From positions 23,406,501 through 23,470,500 of the forward strand of contig NC_086038.1 of the NCBI RefSeq assembly GCF_036323735.1: DNA of 64,000 nt. Reading direction: 5' to 3'. The translations under genes and the position numbers were made by a program. The DNA is from Rattus norvegicus (Eukaryota; Chordata; Mammalia; Rodentia; Muridae). A model generated the notes under the pieces. It was given only the letters and a program-made list of their open reading frames with translations, did no database searches and was not told the origin of the DNA. Below, in pieces: positions 1 through 11,284 of the stretch (the first letter of the stretch is position 1; the number at the start of each line of letters is the position of its first letter).

Positions 1-33
1 ATTTGATAAATGGAAAACTCATATTTAGGGGTT

Positions 34-518
34 AAAAAAACCCTCAATATCAAAAATAAAAAGAACTTTCCCCTATATTCATGTATGTGAAACTTATGGG
101 GTTTTAAACCCCATAGGAAGAACAGCAATATCAACCAACCAGACCCTCCAGAGCTCCCAGAGACTAAACCACCAACCAAAGAGTACATATGGAGGGACCC
201 ATGGCTCCAGCCACATATCTAGCAGAGGATGCCCTTGCTGGACATCAATATGAGGAAAGGCCGTTGGCACTGTGAATGTTCAATGCCCCCATGTAGGGAG
301 AAAGCCAGGGCAGGGAGATGGGAGGGAGTAGGTGAGTGGCTGGGTGGGGGAACAGTCTCATTGAGGGAGGGAGAGAGGGGAAGTAATAGGGGACTCCAGA
401 GGGAAAATCAGGAAGGGGGATAACATTTCAAATGCAAGTAAAGAAAATATGCAATAAAAAAACCCTCAGTATCAAAAATATAAAGAACTTTCCCTACATT
501 CATATATGTGAAACTTAT
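34..518 (+). mobile_element. 5'-truncated L1 3' UTR with long flanking direct repeats
   Basis: The body (about 98-455) is an L1 3' UTR read on the plus strand: the conserved 'cagagctcccagagactaaacc' type block, a G-rich polypurine stretch (295-420), then 'taacatttcaaatgcaagta' type sequence and an A-rich tail. No ORF2 is left. It is bounded by direct repeats at about 34-97 and 456-518. These share about 57 bases with a handful of mismatches and one indel, and the upstream junction reads gtt/aaaa, which fits an L1 endonuclease site. The duplication is far longer than the usual 7-20 bp. The short open frame inside (229-423) is not a gene. Confidence 0.85.
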
Positions 519-695
519 ATAATACATATATGAATATGTATGATATATGTATAAATTTGTATGTATATAAATTTATACATAGTGTTTATATGTAATAACA
601 TGAAATTTCTATGCAACATATAGAGCATATCATACATTTCATAATTATAAACTTATTAGTAAAAAATAACATGCTTATTATTACTGTTCATTTTG
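519..695. repeat. AT-rich low-complexity DNA
   Basis: Alternating TATATG/TATAAATTT sequence with many small inverted repeats (for example around 545-585). No coding or element signature is visible. Confidence 0.6.
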
Positions 696-1080
696 TTTGT
701 CCACTTGACATAATGTATAACTTTTGGCAATGGATTCTTAATGAGAAATTGTCTATTGTAAGTTGGATATGACTGTAGGGATTTTCTTAATTTGCTTGAA
801 TGAGTTTGGACAACTGACTGTGAACATAGCCTACACCATTTCATGGGCTTGGCTCTGGACCAAATCAATAGGTGGGAGTCAGCTGAGCATTAGTATGGAT
901 TAAACCACTGCTCTCTACTCCTGACTGGATGTTCTGTGGCTATCCGGTTCAAGTTCCAGACCTTTGGATTTCCTCACAGCCATCAACCGTTAACCTGGAA
1001 GTGTAACCCAAATAAATCTTTCCCTTAAGTTGCTTTGATTTAGTATTTTATCACACGAAGAGGAAATAGAATTAATTAAA
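696..1080 (+). repeat. Common rodent interspersed repeat (family X)
   Basis: It starts near a 'ccacttgacata' motif and ends with 'gaagtgtaacccaaataaat', 'aagttgctttg' and a 'tattttatcacac...aatagaa' end. That is the pattern of a very common rodent medium-copy repeat whose formal name I cannot give with certainty. Other copies or partial copies lie at about 5495, 8485 and 19275, and possibly 7920. Orientation is called relative to this copy. There is no coding capacity. Confidence 0.6.
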
Positions 1081-2149
1081 ACAGTCTTACTTAAAATACC
1101 ATTTGTTTCTATTTCCTAAAGCATGGCCAATCTATTTGTAGGTTCATGTGAACATAAAGCTAAGCCATGATCAGAAAAGAGTGGGCATGGGGACTAAGAA
1201 GAAGGAAACATAATGGGGAAGATCGGGATTTGTGATATGAAAGCAAAAAGAAACAGAAGAAAAAGTCTATATACTGATTCGATTATATGTAATAACTTGG
1301 CATCAAAAAACATGTAAAATTAAATAAGATAAAGGGATGAGTTACTATGTTGGTCCACAATAAGTAAAAATGGACATATGAGAAAATAAAAGTTACCCAC
1401 CAATTTATACTTATATTACACTCCAGGATACAAGTTCTCAAAGAACCAAACATTTAAATGCAAACTAAGAGCAGAGAGTTTTCTATTTTCTCGTTGAATT
1501 TCCCTAGCAGACGAAAAAATAATGTTCAACAAAGACAGCTGAGAAAAGTTCTTTTAAGAAGAAGCTGGTAAGCTGTGACAAAAGGCCCAGAGTGAGATAA
1601 TGAAGAAAGGGAAATTCACAAGTAGGCATCACACGTGTCCCAAAATCTGACTGAGAAAATCACCTTGTAGACCAGAAACTCATAGTCCCAGATGCCAGCA
1701 GAGGCTCGGTTCAGGGGATATATGGAGGACTGGCTCTCTATTAGCTATGAAAAGAAACTATTGTCACATTTTATGGTCACTAACACAGCTTTCATGCTCG
1801 CTGAATGAAATGGAGAGGACAGCATGGTGTGACTGGAATTTAATAACCCCTGTGTGTAGTGTTCATATCAGGCCTGGATCAAGGGATGGGCTGGACGGAC
1901 ACGAGTCTGTTCAATGGAGCTGTTCTGCCATGACTGGAAAGCAGCAATTCTTATTTATAGAGCTCCAGTTTAATTAGTTTTGGAGGGAATCAGAAGCTTA
2001 ACCTAATTGAGACTTTGTTAATGTAGGGTTAACACCGCAGGTGTCTTAAAGGAACAAAAGAAAGGCTCTTTCTTAAAAATAAAATGCACAGACAGAAAAT
2101 TTTAAGCCCTTTCTTAAAAAGAAGGAACAACCCCCAAAACCCTTCTAAG
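1081..2149. other. Non-repeat stretch with a possible conserved element
   Basis: I recognise no gene or mobile element. The part at 1740-2050 has balanced composition and several TAATTAG/CTAATTG/GTTAAC homeodomain-like words near 1970-2030, which is the look of a conserved non-coding element. This is an impression only. The 76-residue frame at 1747-1977 has no recognisable domain. Confidence 0.35.
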
Positions 2150-2416
2150 ACATTTTTAATTGGTTATTTCATTTATTTACATTTCAAATGTTATCCCTCT
2201 TCCTGGTTTCCCCTCTGCAAATCCCCATTTGATCTTCCTGCTTTTATGAGGGTGTTCCCCCTCCCATCCACCCACTCCTGCTTCACCATCCTAGCATTCC
2301 CCTATGCTGGGACATCAAGTATTCAGAGGGCCAAGGGCCTACCCTCCTATTGATGCCTTATGGGCCTCCCCTCCCACTCACTTTTACCAGGTAAGGTCAT
2401 CTTCTGCTAATAAGCT
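2150..2416 (-). mobile_element. L1 3' UTR fragment
   Basis: On the plus strand it reads as the reverse complement of an L1 3' end: 'tttacatttcaaatgttatc' followed by C-rich blocks (the complement of the G-rich 3' UTR), the 'cattcccctatgctgggac' block and 'aaggtcatcttctgctaata'. It is 5'-truncated with no ORF2 sequence. The open frame at 2084-2353 on the plus strand is its shadow. Confidence 0.85.
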
Positions 2417-2572
2417 TCTTATTAAATAGGGAGAATGATTAAAGGCAAAATATTACTGTTAGTGGAGCGTGAGAAAAACCTCACATTTCCATGGACAACA
2501 TAAGTTCAAGGCAGCGAGTCAATAATGAACATGTATTAAAACAAATATATTCACAGTTCAGAGAAAGATAAG

Positions 2573-2776
2573 AAATTCAGACTGTGGGGCTGGAGATATG
2601 GCTCAGTGTTTAATAGCATTAAATGCTCTTCCAGAGGTCCTGAGTTCAAATTCCAGCAACCACATGGTGGCTCAAGACCATCAATAATGAGATCTGATGC
2701 CTTCTTCTGGTGTGTCTGAAGACAGCTACAGTGTACTTCTATATGACAAATAAATAAATCTTAAAAAATTCAGGCT
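2573..2776 (+). mobile_element. B2 SINE with target-site duplication
   Basis: A tRNA-derived rodent B2 element begins at about 2585 with 'ggggctggagatatggctca'. It continues through the 'ccagaggtcctgagttcaaa' B-box region and the 'ggtgtgtctgaagacagcta' block to an AAATAAATAAATC tail. Flanking 11-bp copies (aaattcagact at 2573-2583 and aaattcaggct at 2766-2776) differ at one base and mark the insertion. Confidence 0.93.
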
Positions 2777-2959
2777 CACTTCTAATCAGCAATGAGGCGA
2801 TTCCTTTGTAAAGCTTGGTAAGGTTCTTAATGAAAAAGAAAAATCTAACTTTCACTGAAAACAAAACCAGGAAACAGAAAGTAATATTCTGTCCAAATGA
2901 TCTGAGTTGATGCTGATAAAGTCTCAAAAAAAGGAGGGTGGGATATATTTTGTAAATAG

Positions 2960-3005
2960 AATATATATATATATATATATATTAGAAGATTAGAAGATTA
3001 GAATT
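2960..3005. repeat. (TA)n followed by an 8-bp tandem repeat
   Basis: A TA dinucleotide run (2960-2983) runs directly into about three copies of TTAGAAGA (to about 3005). Confidence 0.85.
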
Positions 3006-3951
3006 ATTGATAAGCGGGCATAGCTAGCCAATAGGAAGAAAAAACTTGCCATGCCTCGGAGGCATACCAGAAAGACTTGGTTGCAAGGAATGGGACTTTT
3101 GAATCTGAGAGCAGGAGCCATTTGTTGGGATGTGTCCATCTCCACATTCACTGTCTAAGGGCTTAACTGGTGATACAGAGCAATCTAGCTGGAAATAGTA
3201 TAAGGCCTGACTCATGAGAGACCTTCTTTGGGAGCCTCCAGTATAAAATTTAGAAGGGAAGAGAACAGATCTCTTTTTGCACCAAAACAAAGCTATTTAC
3301 CACTGGATACTTTTAAATATTGAGTCTGCTAGAGTCCGATCATAGGAAGGGATTCTAAATTGAACTCTTTTTAAAAGTAATCTCTTTCATTCAAAATACA
3401 TATTTTGGGGAGTTGGAAGTGAATGTAACGCATATTTTGAAAGTGTTAAAGTAAAAATAAGTATATTTTAAAATATGGATTTGTATAGCAATCTCTACTG
3501 AGTTGAAACACTTCACTTGTGGACTCCCTCGAGACCCAGAAAGTAAACAAATGTCACAGATCTGTAAAAACTGAAAGTTACAAAATGTATAAGGAATCCT
3601 GTCAACATTATAGAAGCAGCAAACAAATGGAGAGAGAAGAGCCTGAGAAACCCAAATGCCTTTAAGAGGCCCTGACTGGTGGAGAGCCTGAAAGTCTTGC
3701 AGAGATCTAAGACTCTATCAGGAGTTCTCGTCTCCTGTGCTTAGTGAGGTTTACAGAGATGAGGCTGCTTATGGGTCAGGTCTGCTCCTGTTAGTAACTC
3801 TTCATCCATACTCCTGGAGCAACCCCATAAACACATTGGTTTGCCAAGTTAAACTCTGAAGCAATGGTTACTTTATTAAGTCTTCTGTTCCCTATCTAGA
3901 ATAAGTCGACATGTGTGTAGTGTCTCCTTGGAAAAATAGACCCTATAAACT
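3006..3951. other. Unassigned sequence
   Basis: I recognise no gene or repeat. The minus-strand 88-residue frame at 3024-3290 lacks recognisable motifs. Base composition is ordinary for the window, with AT-rich parts at 3330-3480. Confidence 0.4.
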
Positions 3952-4018
3952 ACATGCATGCATGCATTCATACATACACACATACACACACATGTATACA
4001 TACATATGCATGCTCACA
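3952..4018. repeat. (TGCA/CATA)n simple repeat
   Basis: Degenerate tandem CATG, CATA and CACA units; no other signal. Confidence 0.75.
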
Positions 4019-4429
4019 TGAACTCTCATACACACAAACAGCTATTAGACATGAGCTATGTATCATATTGTGGTGATTTAGGCAAGACAGGAAAGTAACA
4101 ACTTGATTTCAACACAATGAAGCTTAGCACTAGAAGTTGCCTTTTAAAAATAATACATTAAAGGTTGACGATCATTCCTTCCAATATAAAGAATACATGA
4201 GGAAGGCATACCTTGGTGATAGATAACAACTCTCTAATTGAACTTTCGTCTTGCTGGACAAGAGGGAAGCCATGCCTGGTACTGGAAATATAGCGAACTA
4301 CTTACTCAGTGCTAGTGAAGTCGTGGTTATTGTAGGAGAATCTACAATCACTAATTTACAAAACCAGCATAAACCATAAGAACTATGCATAAATATTTGT
4401 CCTTATATCCACAGGTAAGTGTAATCTTT

Positions 4430-5063
4430 CCTCATGAAGGAAAACTCTCTTTGCAACATGGAGACTACTACTGAAGAGAGCAACTAATCAAAAGACAGAA
4501 CTACAGAGCCCAATCCCCAGGGGTACATTTATAGAACACACTGGCCCCTAAGGTTTAGGTTATACTGCAGAAGCTGGGAGGAAAGATTGTAAGAACCAAA
4601 GAAAGGATCAGGGCAGTGGCTGAGACCGTCTCCTATGAGTTTCAGAAGCTATACACATAAAGTCTCACCAACATGACTGCTCAAGTATGAACTGAACAAG
4701 GATGACGCCAGAGGAGAGGACATACCAAGGAGAGGGGAGAAAAGCCCAGGAGTTCTCAACCCTCACAAATTACCTAACGTAACTCATAACTCAGGAAAGC
4801 TGAAAACAAAGCAGAGACCTTTCTATGGAAGAGCACAATAGTTGTCCAGTTCTAAACACTGAAAGTACACACACATGTAGCATTAAATGGTTTGGACAGG
4901 TAATATTTGGGAATATATACATTTATACATCTATACATTTGTATTCCAAATAGTGAGCAACAAAAGGGGCCATGAACTTGAAGGAGAACTGCAGGGATGC
5001 ATGGGAGTGTTTGGAGAGAGCAAAGGAAAGGGAGAAATGTTGTAATTAAACTATCATCTCAAA
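4430..5063 (+). mobile_element. Probable old rodent L1 (Lx-type) 3' UTR
   Basis: The segment has the familiar order of an old murine L1 3' region. It runs from a purine-rich 'gagactactactgaagaga' start, through the 'tgcagaagctgggaggaaag' block and a 'gtctcaccaacatgactgct' block with 'tgaacaagga' and 'ggagaaaagccc'. It ends with 'aacaaaaggggccatgaact' and 'gagaaatgttgtaattaaac'. No ORF2 is present. The family assignment comes from memory of the consensus layout, and boundaries are approximate. Confidence 0.55.
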
Positions 5064-5225
5064 AACTAATCCTCTGCATGAGGATTATATTGTTCTGAAA
5101 GTGCTAGCCTAGAGGGTAAACAGAAAGAAAAGAATGCAACATGCAAGCATGTCAAACAGGAGATAAATTGCTCGTTCTAGATGCCATGAGTTTTCAGGCT
5201 TGACATTTTTAAGGAGATTCTACAA

Positions 5226-5226
<1 letters not shown>

Positions 5227-5268
<42 letters not shown>
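5227..5268. repeat. (TAA)n microsatellite
   Basis: About 14 uninterrupted AAT/TAA trinucleotides. Confidence 0.95.
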
Positions 5269-5494
5269 GAACAAGTATAAAAATAATATTGAAACCAGGA
5301 ATGGCTAGGTATGAGATTGATATTCTGAAAACAGTAGACTTCAAGAATTACAATAATGTAAACTTATTAGGGAGAAAAGGACAAGTTACAACATTTAGAG
5401 GGAAAGCACTAAAAGATGTGTGGAGAAAATCTTCTAAACTCATGATTAAAAATAACCCGTAGACACAGAAGAGCCGGGGTGAGAATTTCATGAC

Positions 5495-5875
5495 TTTATT
5501 CCTGATGCTGTGGTAAAACAGCCTAACAGGAAACAACCTAGAGGCAGAGAGGGTTTGTTGGTTTCACAATGCCAAGTCCTGGTTCACTGCTGCAGAGACA
5601 TCAAAGAACTGAAAGCAGCTGTCAATCACAGTCAAGAACAGAGAAAGAAAAACCCCAAGGAGGCTTGCGCTCACACAGCTTTCTCCACACTGATTTTGTT
5701 CAAGACCCCTTGCCTTACCTAGGGAATGGTGCTTCCCACAAAGTCTGCATCTTGTTACATTAGTTAATAATCAGGACAATCCCCTGCAGACATTTCCATA
5801 GGCCACTAAAATCTAGATAATCCATAATAAAACTCTTCTCAGGCAATTCTGGGTTGCATCAAGTTAACAGATCAA
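5495..5875 (-). repeat. Common rodent interspersed repeat (family X)
   Basis: The reverse-complement pattern of the 696-1080 repeat is seen here: 'gctgtggtaaaacagcctaa' at the start, 'taataatcaggacaatcccc', 'agacatttccataggcca', then 'caggcaattctgggttgcat' and 'caagttaaca' at the end. The overlapping short frames at 5510-5763 are repeat-derived. Confidence 0.55.
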
Positions 5876-7339
5876 ACTATTCAAAAGAAAAAGGGCATGA
5901 TGTATGTAAGTTAACTTAATTCAGAAAAGCAAAACCAGGACCATATTAAAACTGGATATAAAATTAAATTAATTAATTATATTAATGTGGCTACATTAAT
6001 ATAGAGCTTTATGCACTGCGAATCTTCAATGTATGTTCTAGAGACATATCTGTATATATAAATTTTACAACATTTGTGAAAATTATAAACAAACATAATT
6101 TGTTTGCCTCAAAACAATGCACCCCTTAATCATCAAACCTAGGACACTTTTGTTTGCAAAATCAACTCTCTATAAATAGGACAACGTTTAGTAAATATGG
6201 TATTTACATGAATACCATGTATCTTATATATTTGTTTGATAATTATATTCAAGATATGTCACTTGAACAACTTGAAATTACATCCCAGATAATATACTAA
6301 TGACACATTTAATCCTTAAGGTAAAATAAGTACTTATAAAATTGCCTGTTGCTACATAAAATAATACTAAGAAAGAGTACAGAGAAATAATGCCAAGCCA
6401 AATTCTGCCCTAAATAGGGAACAAGGCTCTAAACTTCAATGAGGACAACCTTTTATCATTACCTCATTTAAATAAATAAATCTGAAATGTTTGAACTAAG
6501 TAGTCAACACTCTCCCCACAACTTTAAATCATATTCCAAAGGCCTTTAAAAGTATAGAGCTAGTCCTCCTCGTCTTTCACGGTCTCCACTCCAAAGTCTT
6601 CTTTGGTTTCATGTAGTTTGCATATTTCTAGGTAAATTGTTTCGATGCATATTATAACAGCCTTCCTTAGCTCAATTTTAAAATCCTTAGTTTTATGTTA
6701 TATCTTTAAATTTGCTAATGCATGATGTCACTTTTATAATTTTGGAATCATATATACACTTCATAACACCCTTTAGCACAACTTATTAAATGATTTTAGC
6801 TGCTTTCCAAAAGGTGGCAAGAATGTCTGTAGTTACATGTTTTATGTTGTTTTGTTTTTTAATAAGAATTGAAAGTGAAAATCAGTAGGAGACGGTAACT
6901 ATGGAGAATTTCAGCTACAAATCCTGTCATTTATTCTTGCCTGAAACAGTGGAGCTGTTGGCCAGAAAGTGGCCATTACAGAACCATGAGGTAGCAATAT
7001 GGAGTGCTCAAACCGCATTCAAAAAATAATGAACAGATATGTTGACAGTAACCACAGTTTGAAACCACCAATTAACCTGGAACCAAATATTTTCCAGTTC
7101 ATGTTAGATCAGAAAAGCAAAAACCAATTTAGATTTACTCAATTAGTTCTAGTTTCTTTGACATTAGCACGAATTTTTTCCTAAGTGAATACAGATAATA
7201 TGCGGTCTTATTTTACATTGTAGGGACAACAGATACCTGTTGGTACACCAATATCTTTATGCATGGAATCTTTCCACTAAAGCAGAGGCTTCCCAGATTT
7301 CATTTTTCAGCATATGCCACACATTTTTTCATTGTATCT
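5876..7339. other. AT-rich unassigned sequence
   Basis: About 1.4 kb of AT-rich DNA without a recognisable gene, SINE or L1 segment. The small frame at 6999-7184 has no supporting features. Confidence 0.4.
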
Positions 7340-7500
7340 GGTAGGTGTGTTTTGGAGAATCCCACTCTGTAAACCCAGGCTGCCCTCGAACTTACTCTGT
7401 AGACTAGTCTATCCTAAAATTCACTATGTAGTTCAGACTGACTTCAAACTTGCAGCAACCCTCCTGCCTCATCATTACCAAGCACTGTGACTTTATGGTA
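7340..7500 (-). mobile_element. B1 SINE
   Basis: The plus strand carries the reverse complement of a 7SL-derived B1: 'ctctgtaaacccaggctgcc', 'cgaacttactctgtagacta', a degenerate second half with 'gtagttcagactgacttcaa', and 'tcctgcctcatcattaccaa'. It is diverged, so it is an old copy. Confidence 0.85.
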
Positions 7501-7919
7501 CGAACAAGTCCTAGAATCACATCAGAATTTTCTTTTTGAGGAAAGATTCACAAAAAATATAAGCATCATTTCATAATTTGACTAGGAATAGACAGAGACC
7601 TCCTTTTTAAAGTGTGAAAAGATGGTTGATTTTCCCCTCTGTTCTGTATAACTCATCCCTGGATATAATTCAGCTAAACCAAGAGAGCATACTTATTTTT
7701 AATTTATGGATTTTTTCTACGATGAACATATATCCAAAGAGAGTAATTTTCAAGAAAATTCTCACATATATTTCCCCATAGACCAAGAAATGGGGGCAAG
7801 CAAACAGAAACAAAAACCCTACATGTCGCACCTTGTGCAGGCGATTTTGAATTGCCTGCTTGACGCAACATAGAATCATCCAAAAGTAGTTTAAGGAGGA
7901 ACTGTTCAGATTGCCCTGT
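7501..7919. other. Unassigned sequence
   Basis: No recognisable gene or element. The frame at 7670-7879 (minus) is a chance frame. Confidence 0.35.
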
Positions 7920-8225
7920 GGGTATGACTGATAGAGATGGTTTTGATTGTTAATTGGAGGAGGAAGACTTGGGTCATCATGGTCAGCACCGCTTGCCAGG
8001 CATGGGTGGGAGCAGCAAAAGAATAGAGGAAAGAAGGTGAGTATGCAAGCAAGCAGTCAAAAGACCCATGCATGCATGCATTTATTCTGTCCCTACTCCT
8101 GACTCTGAACATGGTACCCCAAGTTCCTACCTTGACTGATGATGAAGTATGATCTAGAATTTCTTCCCTATTTGGGGAAAGGTGAGTGTATTTCATTCTG
8201 GCAATGACAACGAAAACTTAATTAG
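7920..8225 (+). repeat. Possible diverged copy of the common rodent repeat
   Basis: The end of the segment ('ttcctaccttgactgatgat', 'tatgatctagaatttcttcc' and 'tcattctggcaatgacaacg') follows the order of the 3' part of the repeat at 696-1080 and 19275-19545, with heavy divergence. An embedded CATG/TGCA run sits at 8068-8082. Weak call. Confidence 0.35.
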
Positions 8226-8484
8226 AACATACGTTCCCCATTCCTCCATAATAAATCAGAATGAATACATTTTGCTTTGAACAGAGCTGTTTTGTTCTTT
8301 CCTGATACTTATCACTGTTTGAATCCAGTCAACAATGCCAAGTTCGTTTTACTGTCTATTTGTAAAATACATTCAGTGAACAGTCTAGGTCCTGATGTTC
8401 CAGAAAGACTGCTGTCCTTTGGAGGTACTTTTGCTTCTGCATTGTTTATGAAAAATTCAAACCCAAGTAGTTGCAGGGTGGCCT

Positions 8485-8659
8485 ACCTTGATGTCCTGAT
8501 TGGGATTTTGTTGTTCTTATAAAACACCATGACAAAAAAACAGTTCTGTGGAGAAAAGGGTCTGTATCAGCTTATACTTCCAAGGCACAGTCCTTCATTG
8601 GACAAGTCAAGGCAGTAACTTGGGCAGGAACCAAAATAAGATATCCCCTTCTCCAGACC

Positions 8660-8691
<32 letters not shown>

Positions 8692-8890
8692 GGATGGATG
8701 GATTATATAGCCCAGGCATATCTGTTTAAGGGTAGCAGGGGCAACAGAAGCTAGGGGTCTCCTATCACAAATTAGTGATCAAGGAAATGCCACCACAGAC
8801 ATGTCCACAGATCAATCTCACCTGAACAATTCCTCATCGAAGTTTCTCCTCCAAGGTGACCCTAGCTTGTGTTGAGTGGCAACATATATT
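8485..8890 (-). repeat. Common rodent interspersed repeat with internal (ATTG)n
   Basis: Reverse-complement pattern of family X: 'aaacaccatgacaaaaaaac', 'cttatacttccaaggcacag', 'caaggcagtaacttgggcag', later 'agacatgtccacagatcaat', 'ttcctcatcgaagtttctcc' and 'tagcttgtgttgagtggcaa'. A (GATT)n/(GATG)n microsatellite at 8661-8703 interrupts the middle. Confidence 0.6.
8661..8703. repeat. (GATT)n(GATG)n microsatellite
   Basis: About eight GATT units grading into GATG units. Confidence 0.93.
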
Positions 8891-9862
8891 TACCAATGCA
8901 CTCGTTGCATGGAAAGGTTGCACTGCTTTGGTGCAGATGGCTTGCAGCAATAATTCCTGAACTTGAGCACATCTCTTCCATCACGAAAATAAAACTAGAC
9001 CTTGTGTGTGTGCACCCCTGTATTCGTCATGAAGCAGGAAGGGAAAGACTGAATGAAGGTGTCTGAGCTGCTGTGAACCTGTGGGGATCTTTCCACCAAT
9101 GGAGTATCTATCATTAACTAGGTCGGTAATTAATTGAGTTATGCTTACACAAAGAAAGTGGTGTCACCAAAATATTCACCACCTGCCGGAATAACTTTTT
9201 CTTTAAACCTAAAATATGCATATGTAACCTACCTAGGATGTAGGGACTTATGAGTGAAGAGAGTAGCTATATGATCACTCAGTATGTGAAATGTGTCTTC
9301 TACATAGGAAAACTAGAACATTCCAAGTATGTTGCAATAAAGTGTGCATCACTTTAAAGAGAAATTATTTACGAAGTACCTCTACTGTGAAATGTTGAGA
9401 GTATTCCACTATTGTTTCTGTACTTTGGCTTTAAGGAGCTAGTAAGTTTACATGGAGGATTTAGGCTATTTAAGTATCTTACTGTGGGCAATGTATATTT
9501 GTGTGAGTGATTATTAATATCTTAGTATGTGAGTATGTGAGATATGTGTAGCTATTCTTCATGCTTGAGAGTGTGTGCTTTGATGTGTGAGGCTGTGAGA
9601 ACACAATTGTGTGTGTGTACAAGTGAACATATGTGAACTTCCTTTTTCTATGTATAAATAGAACATTATGTATGTGTGTGCTTGTGTACCGATGGGCCGA
9701 CGAACTGGGATAGGTATTAACATCTTGCTGAATCTATGCTTTGTCTTTATTGACACAGTTCAAGTTTTTCCCATACAAAAGACTGCTAAAACCTACCATC
9801 ACTTTTAGGGGCTCCATGACAATTTCATTAGTGATGTAGAAAACCCAGTAAGTGTAGTGTGT

Positions 9863-9863
<1 letters not shown>
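8891..9863. other. Unassigned sequence
   Basis: AT-rich. There is diffuse TGTG-rich sequence at 9480-9690 but no gene or clear element. The frames at 8869-9066 and 9559-9756 are unsupported. Confidence 0.4.
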
Positions 9864-9908
<45 letters not shown>

Positions 9909-10240
9909 TTGGTTTTACACTTATTTCTGCTCATGACTATTTTGCATGTGTGTGAGGAGTTTGTTGGTAGGAATGGGCAGTCACATGGTGCGTGTAGAGG
10001 CAAGCCCTCTCTTTCATTACTCTGCCTTATTTCCTAATGACAGTCTCTCACCCAATCTACAACTGGGCACTTAGGCTAAGCTGCCTAGGCAAAAAATAAC
10101 CTGGAGATGACCTGCCTCTCCCCTGCTAAACCAGAATAACAAACATGCACAGCTAAACTTCCCTTTACGTAGGTCTTGGGTATTCAAACTTAGAGTTTCC
10201 ACCTTGTGCAGCTAACCCTGCAAGCCATCTCTCCGGCCTC
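9864..10240 (-). mobile_element. B4-type SINE with (CA)n tail
   Basis: Read on the minus strand, the element starts near 10240 with 'ggccggagagatggcttgca' (tRNA/ID-like half). It continues through a B1-like half ('gctgtgcatgtttgttattc', 'ggggagaggcaggtcatctc') and 'gagactgtcattaggaaata'. It ends in 'cctctacacgcaccatgtga' and a (CA)n tail, seen as (TG)n at 9864-9905. This ID-plus-B1 composition is typical of B4 elements. The frame at 9734-10003 is repeat-derived. Confidence 0.75.
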
Positions 10241-10385
10241 ATAGTACTTTTAGTTAGAACATGTTTCACAAAAATAACTGACTCTTAAAAATATCAAATG
10301 CAAATAATCTGTTAACTGCTTCCCAGTTTCTAAATGAAATATATGCAAAGGAGCTCTGTGCTTACAGATAGGTTTTGGCAAAAGT

Positions 10386-10411
10386 AGAATAAAATAAAAT
10401 AAAACAAAATA
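10386..10411. repeat. (AAAAT)n simple repeat
   Basis: About five AAAAT units with one substitution. Confidence 0.85.
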
Positions 10412-10419
10412 ATATCTGA

Positions 10420-10605
10420 GGCTCTCATAAAATAAAACTGGAAATACCATCATGACCCAGCTACACCATTCCAGAGCATAATCCCAAAGGACTGCCAGGC
10501 ATAGAATTCCTACATATACATGTTTAGCAATGCTCTGTTCACACTAATTAGAAAATGGAAACAGCCTAAATGTGTATCAGTAGATGAGTGGATGATAACA
10601 CACAA

Positions 10606-10641
<36 letters not shown>

Positions 10642-11105
10642 ACGCACACGCACACACACGCACACACACCTGCAGTCAGCCACAGAGTTAATGAAAATGG
10701 ATGTAAATGGAAAACATATTAAGTGAGGTCACATGACTCAAAACAAAGAATTATGCTTTCTGAAGATACGTTTCCACTCACTGCAAAGCATATCTACATG
10801 GTGAAGACCAGGAAACTAGAAGAGAAACAGAAGACTGGAAAATGAGAGGCTTTAAGGAAGTGCAGTTGGAAAAGACAATGGAACAAAGTTGAAGAGTAGA
10901 AGACAACTTGAAAGGGTGAGGTAGGGGAGGAGGAAGTAGACGAATGCAGGTGGTAGGGTGCTAGGGGGTGGGAATAAAGTAGAGAGAGATATGCAGGGGT
11001 AGGGTAGGGTGCCGGCACAATAGGGAATGGGGGGGATAAAATTTGAAGGGGGCAGGGTGGGGTGCTGGTGTGGGAGGGAGAGAATCAATAAATCAAAATA
11101 TGTAT
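10420..11105 (+). mobile_element. Old L1: ORF2 3' end plus 3' UTR
   Basis: Bases 10440-10735 match the C-terminal coding region of L1 ORF2 in heavily mutated form: 'ccagctacaccattccagag', 'gcaatgctctgttcacacta', 'gaaaatggaaacagcctaaa', 'ggaaaacatattaagtgagg'. A CA microsatellite (10598-10669) sits where the coding sequence normally continues. Bases 10790-11090 are the G-rich polypurine 3' UTR and a short A-rich end. There is no usable reading frame. Confidence 0.85.
10598..10669. repeat. (CA)n with interspersed CG steps
   Basis: An approximately 70-bp CA tract with regularly spaced CGCACA units, located inside the ORF2 remnant. Confidence 0.95.
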
Positions 11106-11284
11106 TATGATATCACATAGAAGCTGGCCATTTTGTCAGCTCAATGAGGAGATAAAATAAGGGTTTTTTAATTGAGTTTAAACAGAAAGGAGATTTAAGC
11201 ATCTTAATATTGGCACTATGTTTTTGTTTATATGTTCTATTTGGGGTTTTCCATTTTGGGTTTTTTGGGGGGGTGGATTCTAAT

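Noticed and set aside
8661..8703. Regular tandem units resembling a small array
   Set aside because: Four-base microsatellite with no spacers; not a CRISPR array, and none is expected in this genome.
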